A DNA stretch of 64,000 nt from Icerya purchasi (GCA_039619475.1 CM077116.1:199291117-199355116); one strand, 5' to 3'; positions 11,740-24,407 are shown, counted from the stretch's first letter. Notes: a model not told the origin generated them from the sequence alone. Numbers and translations: made by a program.

Positions 11740-12665
11740 ATTTGTGGAAAGTTGTTATTTTTGATTTATACCAACTACCTTCACAAATTCGTTAAAAACT
11801 CGATAGTTTTTGCTTATGCGGATGATATAGCACTCGTTATCGAGCACCGCGACATCCATGAGGCCGATAAACTCTTGCAAGAGAATGTGAATACTATGTG
11901 TAGGTGGGCGCACGATAAGCAACTAACTATAGTATTAATATAAAGAAATCGAAGGCTTTGTATATATTAGAACGTCCATTATAGATACAGAACGTATAAA
12001 CCACCTATTACAATGTATAACAGTAATTTCTTACATAACTGCTTGACCATTACTTCGAACTGTAGGTGTGCACAACTGGAAACACGACGGAAGAGGTTAA
12101 ATATGTAGGATTAATCTCAATGACAGAACATTATCTTGAGACAAGCATGTTATAAATTTATCTAATAAAATTAGCTAAATGCTACCGTGCTTTATACATT
12201 GGCTCTTTAAATATGGTAGTTTGCGTGTATATTATAACGCTATAGTATTGTCAAGAATTATGTATGGCATATCAGTTTGGGGGGAAGCAAAAACGACGAT
12301 AATCAAAAAGATTAGTAGTCAGCAAAAGAAATCTTTAAAGGAAATAATTCCTGATAAAGATCAGGTTAATAATTAGCTGGTGGAGAGGGAGAAGTGAAAT
12401 GTCTCCAAGAATGTTCTACTTTTATCAGCCGTTCCTTGAATATGAGACACCACAAATATATGTCAATAGCTATGATGACAAGAAGCAGGACAACGAGGAA
12501 TAAAAGGGTGGTACATTTTATTCGACCGAAAGACATAAATAATAAGATTAATAATACGGATGAAATAGTATTAATTAAGCTGCTAGAACGAATCCTAGAA
12601 GGTATAGTGCAAAAAGAGATAGGAGCTTGAAAGTATTAATTAAGCAATGGTTGACCGATAACATT
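11740..12665 (+). mobile_element. LINE ORF2 fragment, family shared with the copy at 15.5-16.4 kb
   Basis: The plus strand encodes FAYADDIALVIEH followed by ADKLLQENVNTMCRWAHDKQL, the catalytic YADD motif C and the following helix of a non-LTR reverse transcriptase. Further on, after stops and frame changes, YYNAIVLSRIMYGISVWG matches the L..LP.L.YG..VWG block. The C-terminal part (NEMSPRMFYFYQ; IRPKDINNKINNTDEIVLIK) is clearly the same sequence as in the minus-strand copy at 15.5-16.4 kb (NNEMSPPKMHYYYY; IHPRGVNLRIDNTDNLVLIK). At least five frame breaks or stops are present. The region upstream of motif B is missing. Clade unresolved. Confidence 0.78.
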
Positions 12666-13160
12666 AATGAATGACATTAAGTTAGACAAATTGGGAACTG
12701 GCTGTGGCGAAGAATCGAACATTATTCGTATTCATCGAACGTGTAGAATGAAATTGTTTGTATGATGATAAGTATTTCTTTTTGTTTTTTTTCTTACTTT
12801 TTAGAATTATGAAAGCAAATTTTAGTGAAATATTTAATACTTTTTTTGTTTTTGAATAAACGATCAACCACAGACGGGCAGTATGTCTTGTGGGGCCACA
12901 AATTATTTTTTAATATAAAAAAAAACCGCAAAAAAACAAGGAGGTGCGATGTAAACCGGTCACACTATGCGAAGAGGTAAATAATGAAGTTGAAGAATTT
13001 TAGAAGAAATTCCTCGGCTGAAGAATATATCGAGTATAGCGCAGAAAATAAGACGTCTGTACGATTAATTTTATATTTAGAATCTGAAAGAACACTTTAC
13101 ACTGCGAAAAGTAATTTGAAGCATAACGATAATGATTTATTTAAATAAATATAAGAACGA
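12666..13160. other. Unassigned AT-rich stretch
   Basis: No motif or repeat seen apart from short A and T tracts. Confidence 0.5.
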
Positions 13161-13161
13161 T

Positions 13162-13581
13162 ATATGTGTACGTGCATCTAACTAGGTCACATTTTGTCGG
13201 AATTATTTATGAAGATACAGCAATTTTTCGGATGTTAGGTCAGAAATGTTCATTTTGGGATTTTTAGCGCGTCTGATAGAGTGAACGCAGCTCTTTCAAA
13301 TGCCACAAACCTCAATGTAATTCAACCTCGTTTTCGTGTTCTATGACCAAAAACCTGAATGCACCTCACCTGTCGTCTGGTTGCTATGCAAAACTTTAAA
13401 CTCGTTTTTGCTCAAAAGTATGTTTTTTCACATTTCAATTTCAAACGCAAATATCTGGGCGAGTTTTGTACTTAAAAGGCTCCGTGAGATCTCAATCGAC
13501 CAAAAATGTTGTCTAGTATACCGTACTGGGCTTAACTGCATACCGACAAAGTGGGACCTAGTTAGATGCACGTACACATAT
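13162..13581. mobile_element. MITE-like element with 39-bp terminal inverted repeats
   Basis: The left end (13162-13200) and the reverse complement of the right end (13543-13581) agree at 37 of 39 positions. Both begin ATATGTGTACGTGCATCTAA, continue CTAGGTC, and end TTTGTCGG; the mismatches fall in the CACATTT/CCCACTT segment. The 342-bp interior has no coding capacity that I recognise. The size, inverted ends and lack of coding fit a non-autonomous DNA transposon. A target duplication is not certain; TA or AT-type duplications cannot be separated from the AT-rich ends. Confidence 0.72.
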
Positions 13582-13639
13582 GTGTTTTTTTAATCATGTA
13601 ACGGTTCCAAAAATTAATTTTTACCAAAAAATTTAATTC

Positions 13640-14530
13640 CTTCTTCTTCTCAATTCCGATGTCGTTTTCAATCGTGCGGGGCCGCCTTGATAATTAAGTG
13701 TCTTTGATCTCAGCGGGCATCCCGTTTCTAGCAACTTTTACTTTCTCTCTTCCTCGTTGAAATATTTATGTTAATTCTTAAATTACTTCTTATTATAGTT
13801 ACACCATGATGATCATGCAGTTTGCACTACGAAACATGTCGATGTTGGTTTTTTATAAACATTAACATTATGTAATGGTAACTTCTGTGTAACGTTACTG
13901 AAGTTCCATTTATATACCTTCTCATTTTACGGAAGACTCTGCGACCAATTTTCTCTAAGAACTATCCTTACAACCGGAGGAACTTTAATATATGTTTGTC
14001 TATTACGCGCGAGTATTTTTTCTATTCCAAGTGCTGTAATCACATAGGCCAAATTCAATTATCCCGATTTTTGGTAGCACGAACACTAGTGTTCACCTAT
14101 GAAAATTATTCCGGTCCATTCTCGGATGTTCTGCGTCCTTCTTCCTTCAACTTTTCCTTAAAGAAAAGTCATATCATCTCGTGTCTTTCTCCTCTTGTAT
14201 CTTGTTTTTCTGTCGTCGATTGTTCGGCGGGCCGTTTGTTCTTCTTTAATAATTCTCATTGTATAATCCCGTTTCTCATGCACGCTATCCAAGGAATCAT
14301 ACAGCGGGAAAACCATATTTCGCATCATTCAAGATAGTTGAATGCTCTGGTTGTGATTTCGACACCGCACAGTATAATAGGCGAAATACAACATATCATC
14401 AATCTTTCCAGAATCTCCAGATTTAATGATTTATTAGAAGCTTCTTCATTTTCCCAAAGGCAGTGTGAACACATATTTGTGCATCTTCGTTTAACTTCCA
14501 CTTCGGAATTTAGATTTTCTGTAATGTAGC
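13640..14530 (-). mobile_element. Probable LINE 3' fragment, heavily decayed
   Basis: Minus-strand reading includes GKVEGRRTQNIREWTG, which fits the conserved C-terminal block of endonuclease-RT LINEs (GK.EGRR.RGR......I..WTG). Beyond it lie ARNGMPAEIKDT and a segment rich in CGG/CCG ending in GAGAAGAAGAAGG, which could be the 3' UTR with a GAA tail. No catalytic motif is left. The identification rests mainly on the one block, so it is tentative. Confidence 0.45.
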
Positions 14531-15540
14531 AGCCGACACATTTGAATTCTGTGACTTGTTCTATGGACTTTGATTATTGACATTTAGATACAATTTAATG
14601 AATTTTCTTTACTACATTACATTTTGTTTTAGAGACATTCACTTGAAAACCATATTTTTAACATCAGAATAGAATGTTTCAAATTCCGCGACTCTTTTAC
14701 GATCTGATAATCTTATTGTTCAAGCTTAGCCTATAACGCCACCATGAGTACAAGTGCATTTGCTCGTTTTATTAATTATCGTATCTTTGTAATGTTGTGA
14801 CAGTGCATGCAGACACGTTCTTCGTCTAGCCTAAGTTTGACTTTGTTGTAACTATTGGTCACATTAACAAATTGATTGTTCACATTAATCAGTGGTAGAT
14901 TACTAGTCAGTTGTCGTTATTTTAATTTTGACACCTTTCAGCGGCCTATTATTTGATGTTATTCATTTTTATTGCTAAATATTACTCATCGGAAATCCTT
15001 GAATTTGTTGTAAACATAAATGATGCGCCTAGTTATCGAAAATTAGTTCCTATACACTACATTTTTGATGTTAATTGTATATGTTAAATTTCAGGTTAAC
15101 GGTTTACCGAATTCTAAGTGATTTTTTAAATCGTTTTGATATATTTTTGATGTTTTTTTTGTGATTTTGAACGTTTAGGAATTAATGCAATCGGTTGTTC
15201 GATTTTGAAAGAGCTACTGAATAGAATTTACGTGTAAAACTTCAAAATAAATTGTGGGTCTCACTGGACAAGTATGCCCGTTGCGTGAGTGCCCAACACC
15301 CCTATTATCATTTATTATAGTAATCAAATTTACAATTAATCATTCTTACTACCTAAAATGAACATATTAATCCAAAAATTATATCAAACACGCAAGTATA
15401 TGTATAAATAGTACGATAATACGCTCATACATAAGGGCCGCTTACATATTAGACGTCGCATACATTAACGCAAAGGAAAGAGAAAGGAACGAAACAGGGA
15501 AATAAATGGTCTAAAAGAGCCCTAACAAATGCAAAAGGGG
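14531..15540. other. Unassigned AT-rich stretch
   Basis: No open frame with recognisable homology, no inverted or direct repeat seen. Confidence 0.5.
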
Positions 15541-15544
15541 ACGC

Positions 15545-16430
15545 GGTAAAAATCCTTAATCTTTACACCATTCTTTCAACCACCTCCTCACTTCCCTCTT
15601 CCATACATCGATTTTCTTTTCGTTTATTACGACTCATTAATTTGATTAGAACCAAATTATCTGTATTGTCTATTCGTAGATTTACCCCTCTAGGATGAAT
15701 GTAATAGGTATCATTTTGATTCCTTGTTATTTGGTCTGGAAGGTAACTCTTTACATTATTGCGTTTAAATTCAATCAGTCTGTAATAATAATAGTGCATT
15801 TTGGGAGGAGACATTTCATTATTTTCCTTCCACCACGTTGATGTAGTGTCATTCCACTTCCAATGGGGTAGTATAAGTTTCAAACACCTTTTCTGAATTT
15901 TAACTATTTTATTGATTTCCGTTTTTCTAGCCTCACTCTACACTTAGATCCCATATAAAATTCTAGACATTATTAATTCCTTTAAAAGTATATCCGTAAT
16001 GTTCCATATGAAAGAACCGTCTTCAGTTTATATAACGCTGGAAGTGACTGTCTTATTTTCGAATTTAAGTTTTGTATGTGATTTTTTTAGTTCAATGATT
16101 TATCGCTAGATATTCCGAGATATTTAAAATCTGTTACATTCACTAGAGGTGGACATAAACGTGGGTGAGTTATTTCCGTAACGTTCATGTAAGCATTCAT
16201 TATTATGTATGTTGATTCGCGAGTGATGACTCTTTTGTTTCGGAGATATCACGAATTATTTACATTTATGCATAACCTCCTGTCATGCACCCATTTACTG
16301 TGATTATCGACATCCTGCTGCAATCATTTTTTCGCCATCTCTAGTTTTTTATGTTCAATTAATAAAGCGATGTCATCGGCAAATATAGAAACCTTTGCAT
16401 TTTTGATATGCCTATATAATGAGTTTGTGT
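15545..16430 (-). mobile_element. LINE ORF2 fragment, same family as 11.7-12.7 kb
   Basis: Minus-strand translation starts RHIKNAKVSIFADDIALLIE: motif C (FADD) near 16385-16366. It continues with WVHDR, then NVTDFKYLGISSDKSLN (YLG..LD..L block), a core including PALYKLKTVLSYGTLRIYF, and, after frame changes, the 106-codon open segment 15883-15563 with NDTTSTWWKENNEMSPPK and RIDNTDNLVLIKLMSR. The last segment aligns with the plus-strand copy at 12.4-12.6 kb. Several stops lie between. The two copies are about 3 kb apart in opposite orientation and differ enough to be independent old insertions rather than a recent inverted duplication. Confidence 0.78.
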
Positions 16431-16434
16431 ATAT

Positions 16435-17519
16435 AATATAAATATACTTGTATGTACAAATATGTTGAAAGCGGTACAATTTTATACTGGAAGTAGCAGT
16501 TTATGATAAATTTCCAATAATTATTTAAAGAACGGCTTTTATTTATTTCATTTCTTCATCGAAAAATCAGCGGATTATTTTAAAAGAACGCGCGCAATTA
16601 TGTCTTTCGGTAGATATGCTACTCAGAACGTTGCTTACCGCGAATTTTTCTTTTCTAGTTAAGCTTGACGTTTCGCTGTGAATTTTTCAGTTTTGTTGTA
16701 GCGATTAATGTTAGACCTCGTTTTGACTAACAATTTTGAAAATAAGCTTTTCCAATCCTTGTTATAGGTTTTCTACTTTTAACAAATACTTCTGAACCGG
16801 AAAGAAATCTGTGGCACGACCGGTACAAAATGAGCGAGCACTCGTAAAGGCGGATTAATGTGTTGAATAGGAAGCGACGAGTTTTCAAGTTCTTAAATCG
16901 GCATAGGCTGCTTTTAACAAGGAAAATAATGGATCAGCTATCATGAAAAGTCAGGGTCGCAGTTTACTGATGGTTTCTCGGAGGATTTTTTGTAATTATC
17001 GTCGAAAATTAATAAAACGAAGGAGACGGCAATTGTGCACGATGACATGAAGGTTCAATAAGATGATATTTTACAGGTACGCAGCTGGTAGTCCCTGAAT
17101 TATTTAATAAAGGTGTATTTTTTGTTGACGACTTCAAAACACCGTTAAAGTTAACTTCTCCGCTGAAACTCGTACTTATTTCAACTAAAATATTATACAT
17201 ATTATTCACGCCGTTCGGTGCTTATTTAGTACGGCATACGCGCATCGATTAAAGAATTCGGTAAACGAACGAGTTGTAATAAAAACGGATAGATAAAAGA
17301 CATTAACCCATTAAACACGTTCCATCAGAAACGGAAGGATAACTTGACCCGATGTGCGTTTGTTTCTTCGTGCACGTATCTGTGTAAAACGAGAAAATAC
17401 CGCTACCGGTATTGTAGAGTATAATTTATTTAAAAAACATGTAAATATGTAAATAACCACAACTTAATTATTATAATAATGACGTAATAATAAATTATGG
17501 TATGATAACGTACTAATAT

Positions 17520-17566
<47 letters not shown>

Positions 17567-18190
17567 GTATATATGGGTGGAAGTCTCCGTATACCTAAGG
17601 TTTTCAAAAAATAAAATAAAAACTACCTCGCGAAATATAATATTATTTATAAATTAATTAAGTCAGAAAAGCTTAAAATCAAAATAAATAAACAAAAAAG
17701 CAACTTTTGCATAAATATATTTGCAAACCTAAATTATACTTTGGTAAAGAAAAATGCAATCACTGCAAGTGGCACCTGGTACCGGACAGATTTAACTTCG
17801 ACTTCAAACAATACGCTTTTTCCAAACAAGCTGCATCGATCGCATATGTAAGCATCTGCACATTCAGGAATATCCCCGGGCATGCTTCATGAGCTCGCCC
17901 ATTGTAGCCCGGAACACTATATATTCAGTTTTTGTCATGCTCTTCTAAACACACTAGGCAAGTAGTTCTTTATATGTCAAGTATTTGAGTTGCGGGGTTA
18001 CTTTTTCTTAGTTTTATCGCCACTTTTCCTTTGTTCTTTACGCCTTTGGTTTGTTCCCCCTTCTCGTCTATCGCTATTTTGAATTTAGTTCGCATTCTTA
18101 TTTTTTTGCTTCTTAATCTTCTTCAACGGCAATCTCATATAGAGTGATGTTAGTATTTCACTTTTTTCACATTTTCTCTTTCGAGCCACC
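16435..18190. other. AT-rich DNA with one (AT)n tract
   Basis: No gene or transposon seen. An A15 run followed by (AT)n and TATATG units lies at about 17521-17575. A 61-codon open frame at 17707 has no recognisable motif. Confidence 0.5.
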
Positions 18191-18194
18191 GATC

Positions 18195-18545
18195 GTTTTT
18201 TGGCAGCAGCTGGTAAATGCGATCATTTCTTGGTTACAACGTCACTTTTCAACGGTTCAATGGACCTATCACGACGGGAATGGTGTAGAATAAATAGATT
18301 TCGTACGGGACAAGGTAGATGCGCCTACACATTGAACAAATGGAAAATGGTTGCAAGCCCCATGTGCGAATGCGGAGAGCTTCAAACTTTAGATCATTTA
18401 TATAGTTGCAAGATCTTTTTTTCAAATAATAATATAATTAATAGACATGATGTGCATAACATCACGAATAGCGCGCTCCAGTGGATATCTGGACTCTCGA
18501 TAGATATTTAAGTTTATTTTCTAGCTTCATACGAACGAACGAACG
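18195..18545 (+). mobile_element. LINE ORF2 C-terminal fragment (region after RNase H)
   Basis: The plus strand encodes LSRREWCRINRFRTGQGRCA, then YTLNKWKMVASPMCECGELQ and TLDHLYSCKIFF. This is the end of ORF2 in RNase H-bearing LINEs: LPR..W..LNR.RTG.GR....L..WG...SP.C.CG..QT..H....C. The cysteine/histidine set (C-x-C, then H and C) is intact, and the segment is an uninterrupted 103-codon frame. The likely stop is TAA at 18509-18511. About 20 bp further is ACGAACGAACGAACGG, a short tetranucleotide tail typical of some LINE 3' ends. The copy is 5'-truncated and lacks all catalytic domains. Confidence 0.78.
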
Positions 18546-18549
18546 GTTC

Positions 18550-19940
18550 AATGCCGATGTCGTATTATGTAGAATACTTTTGGGATGTTAAAGTGTGACG
18601 AGGTTTCTCTCGAAGCCATTTTTTCAGACAAAACCTTATCTATCGCAGTTTGTAATCTTTGTTGGTTCCATTTTCTTTCCCTTTTTTGTCTCTTCCATTT
18701 CGATTTATCCTCATTCTTCTTTCCCCTTTGAAACAACGTACGACAGTTATTCTAATAAGTACGAATACTTACGAAAAAAAGCAATGTCCGGTGTTAAGGG
18801 AAAACATTTTGTTCGGTATCCTAGGGGACAGGGATTTTTTTTTTCTTTTTTTTTTCACGTGTTGTGACTTGCTAAGATAGTACCAATGTTCGATACTAGG
18901 TGGCGTTACGGGACTTCCACCTATTATGTCGAATAACTTTTCTTGTTATTCTTATTACAATTTTAAAATTATAGACTAAAACACGGTGAAGTAAAAATCA
19001 AAATATTAACACAGATATTTAGAATCGCGCTGTCAGTGTAAACTAACAATTTATATACGGTAGTAATAGGCTATTTTGTAGCGTAGCTGGTCGGATATAC
19101 ATGTTTCGCTGGAATAAAAATATTAAAATTGTATCGAAAGTCACACAGCTGGTGAACTTAAAACAAGAAAAACGAAGAAAAAACAAAATAAAAATACTTA
19201 AAATATTTAAATTATGCGAATTAAAAATGAAAATCGTGAAAACATTAAAAAATAATAATATACGCGGTAAATTAACGGTCAGATATTCTCGTTAATCAGT
19301 CACACACATCAGATGAAAATATAAGATGTTCGAGTACAGACATCCGAGAAAGTGCGGAAAATGATGAATTTTTCAATACTTCATTCCCATTAGAAGTACT
19401 AAAATAGCCGGAAACCGTAATAAAAATAATAGTGTTTGGATGGCCAATATGCAGTAAACTTATCAAAAGAGCGACCAAAACTTTTGCTGGTAAATGTAAT
19501 AATTCGTTACAAGGTAGTTCCAGAAGCAATTAATCTGACAAATTCTCAAACCTAATAAAGAACATTTTACATGCTTTGTTCCGAGAGACTTTTCATGTAT
19601 TGGTAAAACTATGAAATTATTATTTAAAATACAGCGGACTTGTTCAATAAAAATATAGTTCTAAAAATTAAATATGGTTTAAAAAAAAGTTTATCTGCAA
19701 ATCGACATAATTAATTCAGATTTACTAATATTTCGAGAAAATTATTATACAATAGCAGTTTAATAGATATAAAATTTGCCTATGATAAATATAAACATAT
19801 TACGGAGAATCCCACAATATGTAGATGTAGACATTTAATTATTACGATAATAAAAAGATGTTATAAATGTCAGAGGAAAATATATAACTATGTAAAGAGT
19901 GTAATGAAGGAATACTGCAGAGATCGATATTAATGTATAC
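18550..19940. other. AT-rich DNA, nothing recognised
   Basis: Several short open frames of low-complexity composition; no motif, inverted repeat or RNA structure stands out. Confidence 0.5.
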
Positions 19941-19944
19941 AATA

Positions 19945-20195
19945 TTAAAGCAAGTCCCATATACCTTTGACAGGGCGTCTCACAATGTACTAAGCCTAAT
20001 GACACTAATGAGAGGAGGGGGCCAGTTCCTTTCTACTATCCGCCTATACTTTCCAGGATTTCTCTGGTAGTACCCAATTATCTCAGATTAGGTATAAACT
20101 TGGGATCGATTCGGATCCGGAACGAGACAAGTCTCGAACCCGTAACCTCTGATTTGGTAGTCAAGTACCTTAATCACTAGGCTAGCGCGCTGCCT
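19945..20195 (-). mobile_element. tRNA-derived SINE, copy 1
   Basis: On the minus strand the head reads AGCCTAGTGATTAAGG (A-box-like, plus 20168-20184) and GGTTCGAGACT (B-box-like, plus 20130-20140), the internal RNA polymerase III promoter of a tRNA. Between them an anticodon-arm-like segment CTTGACTACCAAATCAG is kept. The body continues with GAGATAATTGGGTA, GGAAAGTATAGGCGG, TTAGGCTTAGTACATTGTGA and ends CCTGTCAAAGGTATATGGGA CTTGCTTTA. The same order of blocks occurs at 35.6, 39.5 and 42.2 kb. This copy has the best-preserved B box. Confidence 0.88.
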
Positions 20196-20214
20196 TATAC
20201 GCATATGTGGACAA

Positions 20215-20770
20215 AATTAAGTCGCAAAGAAGATTCCTCAATTTGCAGATGATGTAGTTCTTCAGCCGCGGCAGTTGCAATAAGATCATTTTTATAACGC
20301 GAAACCAATAACACTGAAGCGGAAATTCAATGTAATAAACAATTTAAGTGTAACCGTATTAGTGGCGACAGAACAAAAACGAGTAGTCATCAGGCGGAAA
20401 ATTAAAACCGGTCTACATTTGAAAATAATAATAATAAATCATAAAGCGATGGAAGTAACAGAATTTTTCCGATAGTTCAGGAATACTACTTGGATGCTAA
20501 ATTTGACCCTAAATTAACACGGAATTATGAAACGGATAAAATAATTTAAAAATATTATAATGGACTTGGTATACTATGGAAAATTAATGGACTAAGCTGG
20601 ACAGTGGTACCCGTTAACGGATCTTATGATTTATAGATCGTTAATAAAAACACACGTTGAATATTCGAGAATTGCACGGCGAATAAATCCAAATTCAAGG
20701 CAATAGAAATGATACAGAAAAAGCACTCAAATTAGATATGGCGACGATGGGTAATCACGTAATCGTGTTA
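20215..20770 (+). mobile_element. LINE reverse transcriptase fragment, heavily decayed
   Basis: Plus-strand reading gives IPQFADDVVL (motif C) at about 20245-20275, and later YRSLIKTHVEYSRIARRINP followed in another frame by IEMIQKK.LKLDMATMG, matching the Y..LIR.HLEY....W.......IE.IQ...LK block. Stops are frequent. It abuts the SINE copy at 19.95-20.2 kb, which is in the opposite orientation. Clade not determined. Confidence 0.55.
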
Positions 20771-20774
20771 AGCA

Positions 20775-21770
20775 GGTTGAAAGAGCAAAGAGTTATTTTT
20801 TATTACAGAAAAATTCGGTTAAAGATTTTTTTTAAATACAACAACCACACACACACGTTCTATCCAGCAAATAATGACGCCATCAAGTTATCGTAATGCG
20901 AAATAAAAATCTTCCTCTTACTCAAAAATTGAACATTATCAGCATATTAACAAATATTAAACCTCCCGAAATATTCAAGTCTGACAGCATTCATTTACAG
21001 ACGAATGTACTAACTTCGAAACATTCTATCGAATAACCGTGTAAATAAACACGAAAAATATTCAATTAGGCCGGTAAAGTAAAGTCAAAGAAAATAAAAA
21101 TATCGTTTAACCACTTAAAAACGAACAAAGTCTTACTGCATGTTCCGTCTCATTCCCTTAGAGAATACTTTATTGCAATTAGGGAATAATCTAGGTATAA
21201 TTGTCTTGCTCCGTATCAGCCGACACTCCATAATAATATAGCCCAGAACTCAATCAGTAATCGACGCATTCTTTGCTGAAAGCTAGACATCCGGCTAACA
21301 AGATTATTTCATCTATACTTTCCATCATGATATCGAACACTAAAGATCACGCCGATATGAATAGCGCGGGTCAACTGTTCGAATGATGCGTTTGCAAATA
21401 AGCTAGGGATGACAAGTGTATGTTGAACATACTGTGTAAAGGTCCCTACGCAGTAATCATCGAATCGTCATTCAATTAGCAGACCAGATTTACACGAATT
21501 AAATCCGTAAGTACGCAACGAGTGACTCTTTTCAACCTCTTTCTATACCATCTAATAGCACCTAATTAAATGGTCGCGGTCCGTGATACTCACCCTAGAC
21601 AGAACACACTGAAACCTCTCCATCAGCCCAAAATAGAAGTGAAGAACAGTGCGGATAATATTAATAAAAATTTTACACCTATCTTTTTTGCCTAACTGAT
21701 ACTGTACTGCAAAATTTCCACGTATGGACCACAATCACATTGAGAAAATAGTGCGGGGAGATTGGTTCGA
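20775..21770. other. Unassigned AT-rich stretch
   Basis: Nothing recognised; a short CA run near 20848-20858. Confidence 0.5.
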
Positions 21771-21780
21771 CTAAGCACAT

Positions 21781-22280
21781 AGGTTTGGGTCGGATATGTA
21801 CGTTTCCTCTTTCTCTAACAATCGTTCTTTCTATCTGTCTGTCCAACCTAGTCTTCCTGCCAATCCGTGGTTCTCTTTATTTCCTTCATTTCGTCGTTCT
21901 GTTGTTGCCTCCGTTATTCGCTGGCGCTTTAACCATTCTCTGTTGCCTTCCTCCCGTTTTCGTTTTTCCTTGGTTTCCTCTCCATATTGTCCTCTCCACT
22001 CGAACGAAGAGCATGTGTTTGCGATGCAGACCATGTGTTCTTTGAGTGTTCATCTCTTTCTGCTGAGTGCTCGGCTTTCTACTTTAGTTTGCTGGGACTT
22101 GGTCTTATACTGCGCCTCTTATGTTCTATCTCTTCCCTCTCCACAAATTGTTCCTATTATTTGTTCCTTTCTCCTAACAATATCTGATCGTATCACAGGA
22201 TATAAGTGATTCCTTCCTATTCTAATTGTTTCTGGGTAAAGGTCCCTCTGGTTGACAAGCCCAAAAAAAAAAAAAAAAAA
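21781..22280 (+). mobile_element. RNase H-type LINE, 3' end with poly(A) tail and 8-bp target duplication, copy b
   Basis: Encodes the C-terminal Cys/His block: RWRFNHSLLPSSRFRFSLVS, SPYCPL, then in the next frame ACVCDADHVFFECSSLSAE. This matches the minus-strand copy at 3.4-3.7 kb. The 3' UTR ends TTTCTGGGTAAAGGTCCCTC and TGGTTGACAAGCCC, directly followed by A20 (22263-22282). AAGCACAT stands both before the element (21773-21780) and right after or overlapping the tail (22281-22288), so a target duplication of at least 6 unambiguous bases is present. The body is about 500 bp, hence strongly 5'-truncated. One frame change is needed. Confidence 0.82.
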
Positions 22281-22369
22281 AAGCACATTGTTTGCAGTGC
22301 AAACTATACAATAATCATGGAGCGGATTTTATCAAAAAAATATTACACCAATCTATAATGCTATAATAA

Positions 22370-23290
22370 TGCTACAACAATATTTTATCCATGGGAGCGG
22401 TTGCTCAACTCGCTATCATGCGGCGTTTCTCGAAATTGAGCAACACCAGGGACTGTTATTCGCACTTAAACAAGGGATACCAAATAATATATTTCAGGTA
22501 CTTTCAGAATATAAGTCTTTCCGACAGAACTTTTCGTCTTATAATAGGCTCAACCGTTTCCAACCAATTCGGCCAAAGTCAGTATATTGGGATCGTTGCT
22601 GTGCTTGATATACGCAGCGGATGATATACTTGCTTTAACAACAACAGTAATAGCAACGTTTGCAGATGACACATGTATATTGGGAACGCACAAAGATGCG
22701 AATTACGCATCGGCATTTGTTCACGAACATCTGATCAAAATTCAGGATTAGGCGCTCAAATGGAAAATTAAAATGAATCATTAAAAAATTAAACAGGTTA
22801 CCTTCACGTTAAATCGTAAGACATTACATTTCAATGGACAACCGCTAATTAAAAATGATTCCCAGAATCAAAGCATTAGGCTGTATTTTTAACAGAAAAT
22901 CTAAGATTACCTTAAACTGCAAAAGGCTCATTTATATGACGAGCATAGCCGCAGTTTGGAGATATGGCCTTGAAGTTTATCGAACAGCCGCGGCGAGCGA
23001 TATCAAACGTTTGCAACAACTACAGTCAAAAACATTAAGACAAAGGGTTAACGCTGAGCATTTTATGTATCAAGTAGACGTGCCGATTTACACATTGCAT
23101 ATGTTAATAAATTTCGTAAAGACCAATATACGCCAAGTTTTATGACAAATTAGCTCACATTAGCTCACAGCGGTGTAACATAGCCAGTATGAGTCAGATA
23201 TTTCTTCCGGAGTATTTACATCGAAGATTGAGAAGAAGAAAACGAATGACTGAGAAATTTATACGGCAGCATATATGTTGTCACGTAGCA
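22370..23290 (+). mobile_element. Jockey-type LINE ORF2 fragment (reverse transcriptase and C-terminus), decayed
   Basis: Plus-strand translation in shifting frames shows YFQNISLSDRTFRLIIGSTV with SNQF after it (YL.DRTF.V..G...S. block before motif B), ATFADDTCIL (motif C) with THKDANYASAFVHEHL, then VTFTLNRKTLHFNGQPL, a long open piece with LNCKRLIYMTSIAAVWRYGL (L..K.L...I...W.YG.) and ASDIKRLQQLQSKTLRQ (S.I..IQ..QSK.LR). Motif B itself is lost. Multiple stops. The WG position reads YGLEVYRTAA, a conserved Jockey spacing. It starts about 90 bp after the tail of the RNase H-type LINE copy b. Confidence 0.78.
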
Positions 23291-23299
23291 ATAGATTAT

Positions 23300-24400
23300 A
23301 GTTTGTTTTTTAGGTGTCCCTGATCGCGAACGTTAATTGTCACGGGGGGCGATTGCAGGTGTAAAAAAATATATAAAACAATGGATAAAAAATAAATATG
23401 AAAAAAGGGGAAAAGGTTACTCTGCCGATGAAAGCCCTTCAAAGGAAAATTATGTACACCGAGAAATACGCAAAAGGCTAGAAACGGTACGTAAGGTACG
23501 GTAAAAGTACTTCGCTCAAACGGAAAGCAACCGACCATCCAGCAAATAGACACTGCAAAACTCTTAGTGATCAACCGTGATCGTTTAACCTCAGAACGTC
23601 ATCCAAACCGTCCGTATTTGACAGATCACTGACCTTTACTCGAACGATCTGTGACACGTGCATTTACCATAAATACGTAAACAGAAACGCACTAACATCA
23701 ATGCTCGCGCAACAACTGACTGTCGATAACAGACATAACACAACGAGTGAATATGGCATTATACGAGTAAACATTCCTGACAATTATTTAGTTGCAACCA
23801 GATGGTGAAGAAAAGATAGCCGATTTCCCTCATTAAATAATAATGAACCAGCACGTCTCGAATTCGTTTCAATATTATTCAAATTTGCTGTCTCCGGAAT
23901 CCAAACGACCTGGACGCCAGATTTCATTAGTAAATTATTTAAATTAACCCGACCAGGTAGCAGACGCGTGCGTGCCTCAATTTTCATCCTTTCAGCACAA
24001 TAAATCGATAGAAACGACATTTCTATTGATGCGTACTTATCGGAACCGTGCATCATTGAATGCCGAAATTAATATAATTTTTCCTTTTCGCTGCATAAAA
24101 TTCGGAATGGAATTAATTCGCTTATTAATAGTATTATCGCAAACCGATCAGAAATGAATAGTATACGAAATAATTAGCTTTGCAAACATTTCCGTTTCCA
24201 GCATTATTCCATCATCAGCCGATGGACATGCGGATGCGATAAAAGATAAAAACTCTGAAGGAATTTTTTCGAAGGCGTGGCAATATTTATACTGATTTGG
24301 TGCGGAGGTAATTAATAACTTTGATTTGATACGATGGTGCATGGTTATTTAATATGTTCCAATGATCATTTGGGTACAGTTTTTTTTTTTTTTTTTTTTG
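23300..24400. other. Unassigned stretch before the mariner remnant
   Basis: No gene seen. Contains a hammerhead-like core on the minus strand at 24194-24218 (see findings) and a T20 tract at 24380-24399. Confidence 0.5.
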
Positions 24401-24407
24401 AAATATA

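Noticed and set aside
22297..22311. Small hairpin GTTTGCAGTGCAAAC
   Set aside because: Too short and isolated to assign a function.
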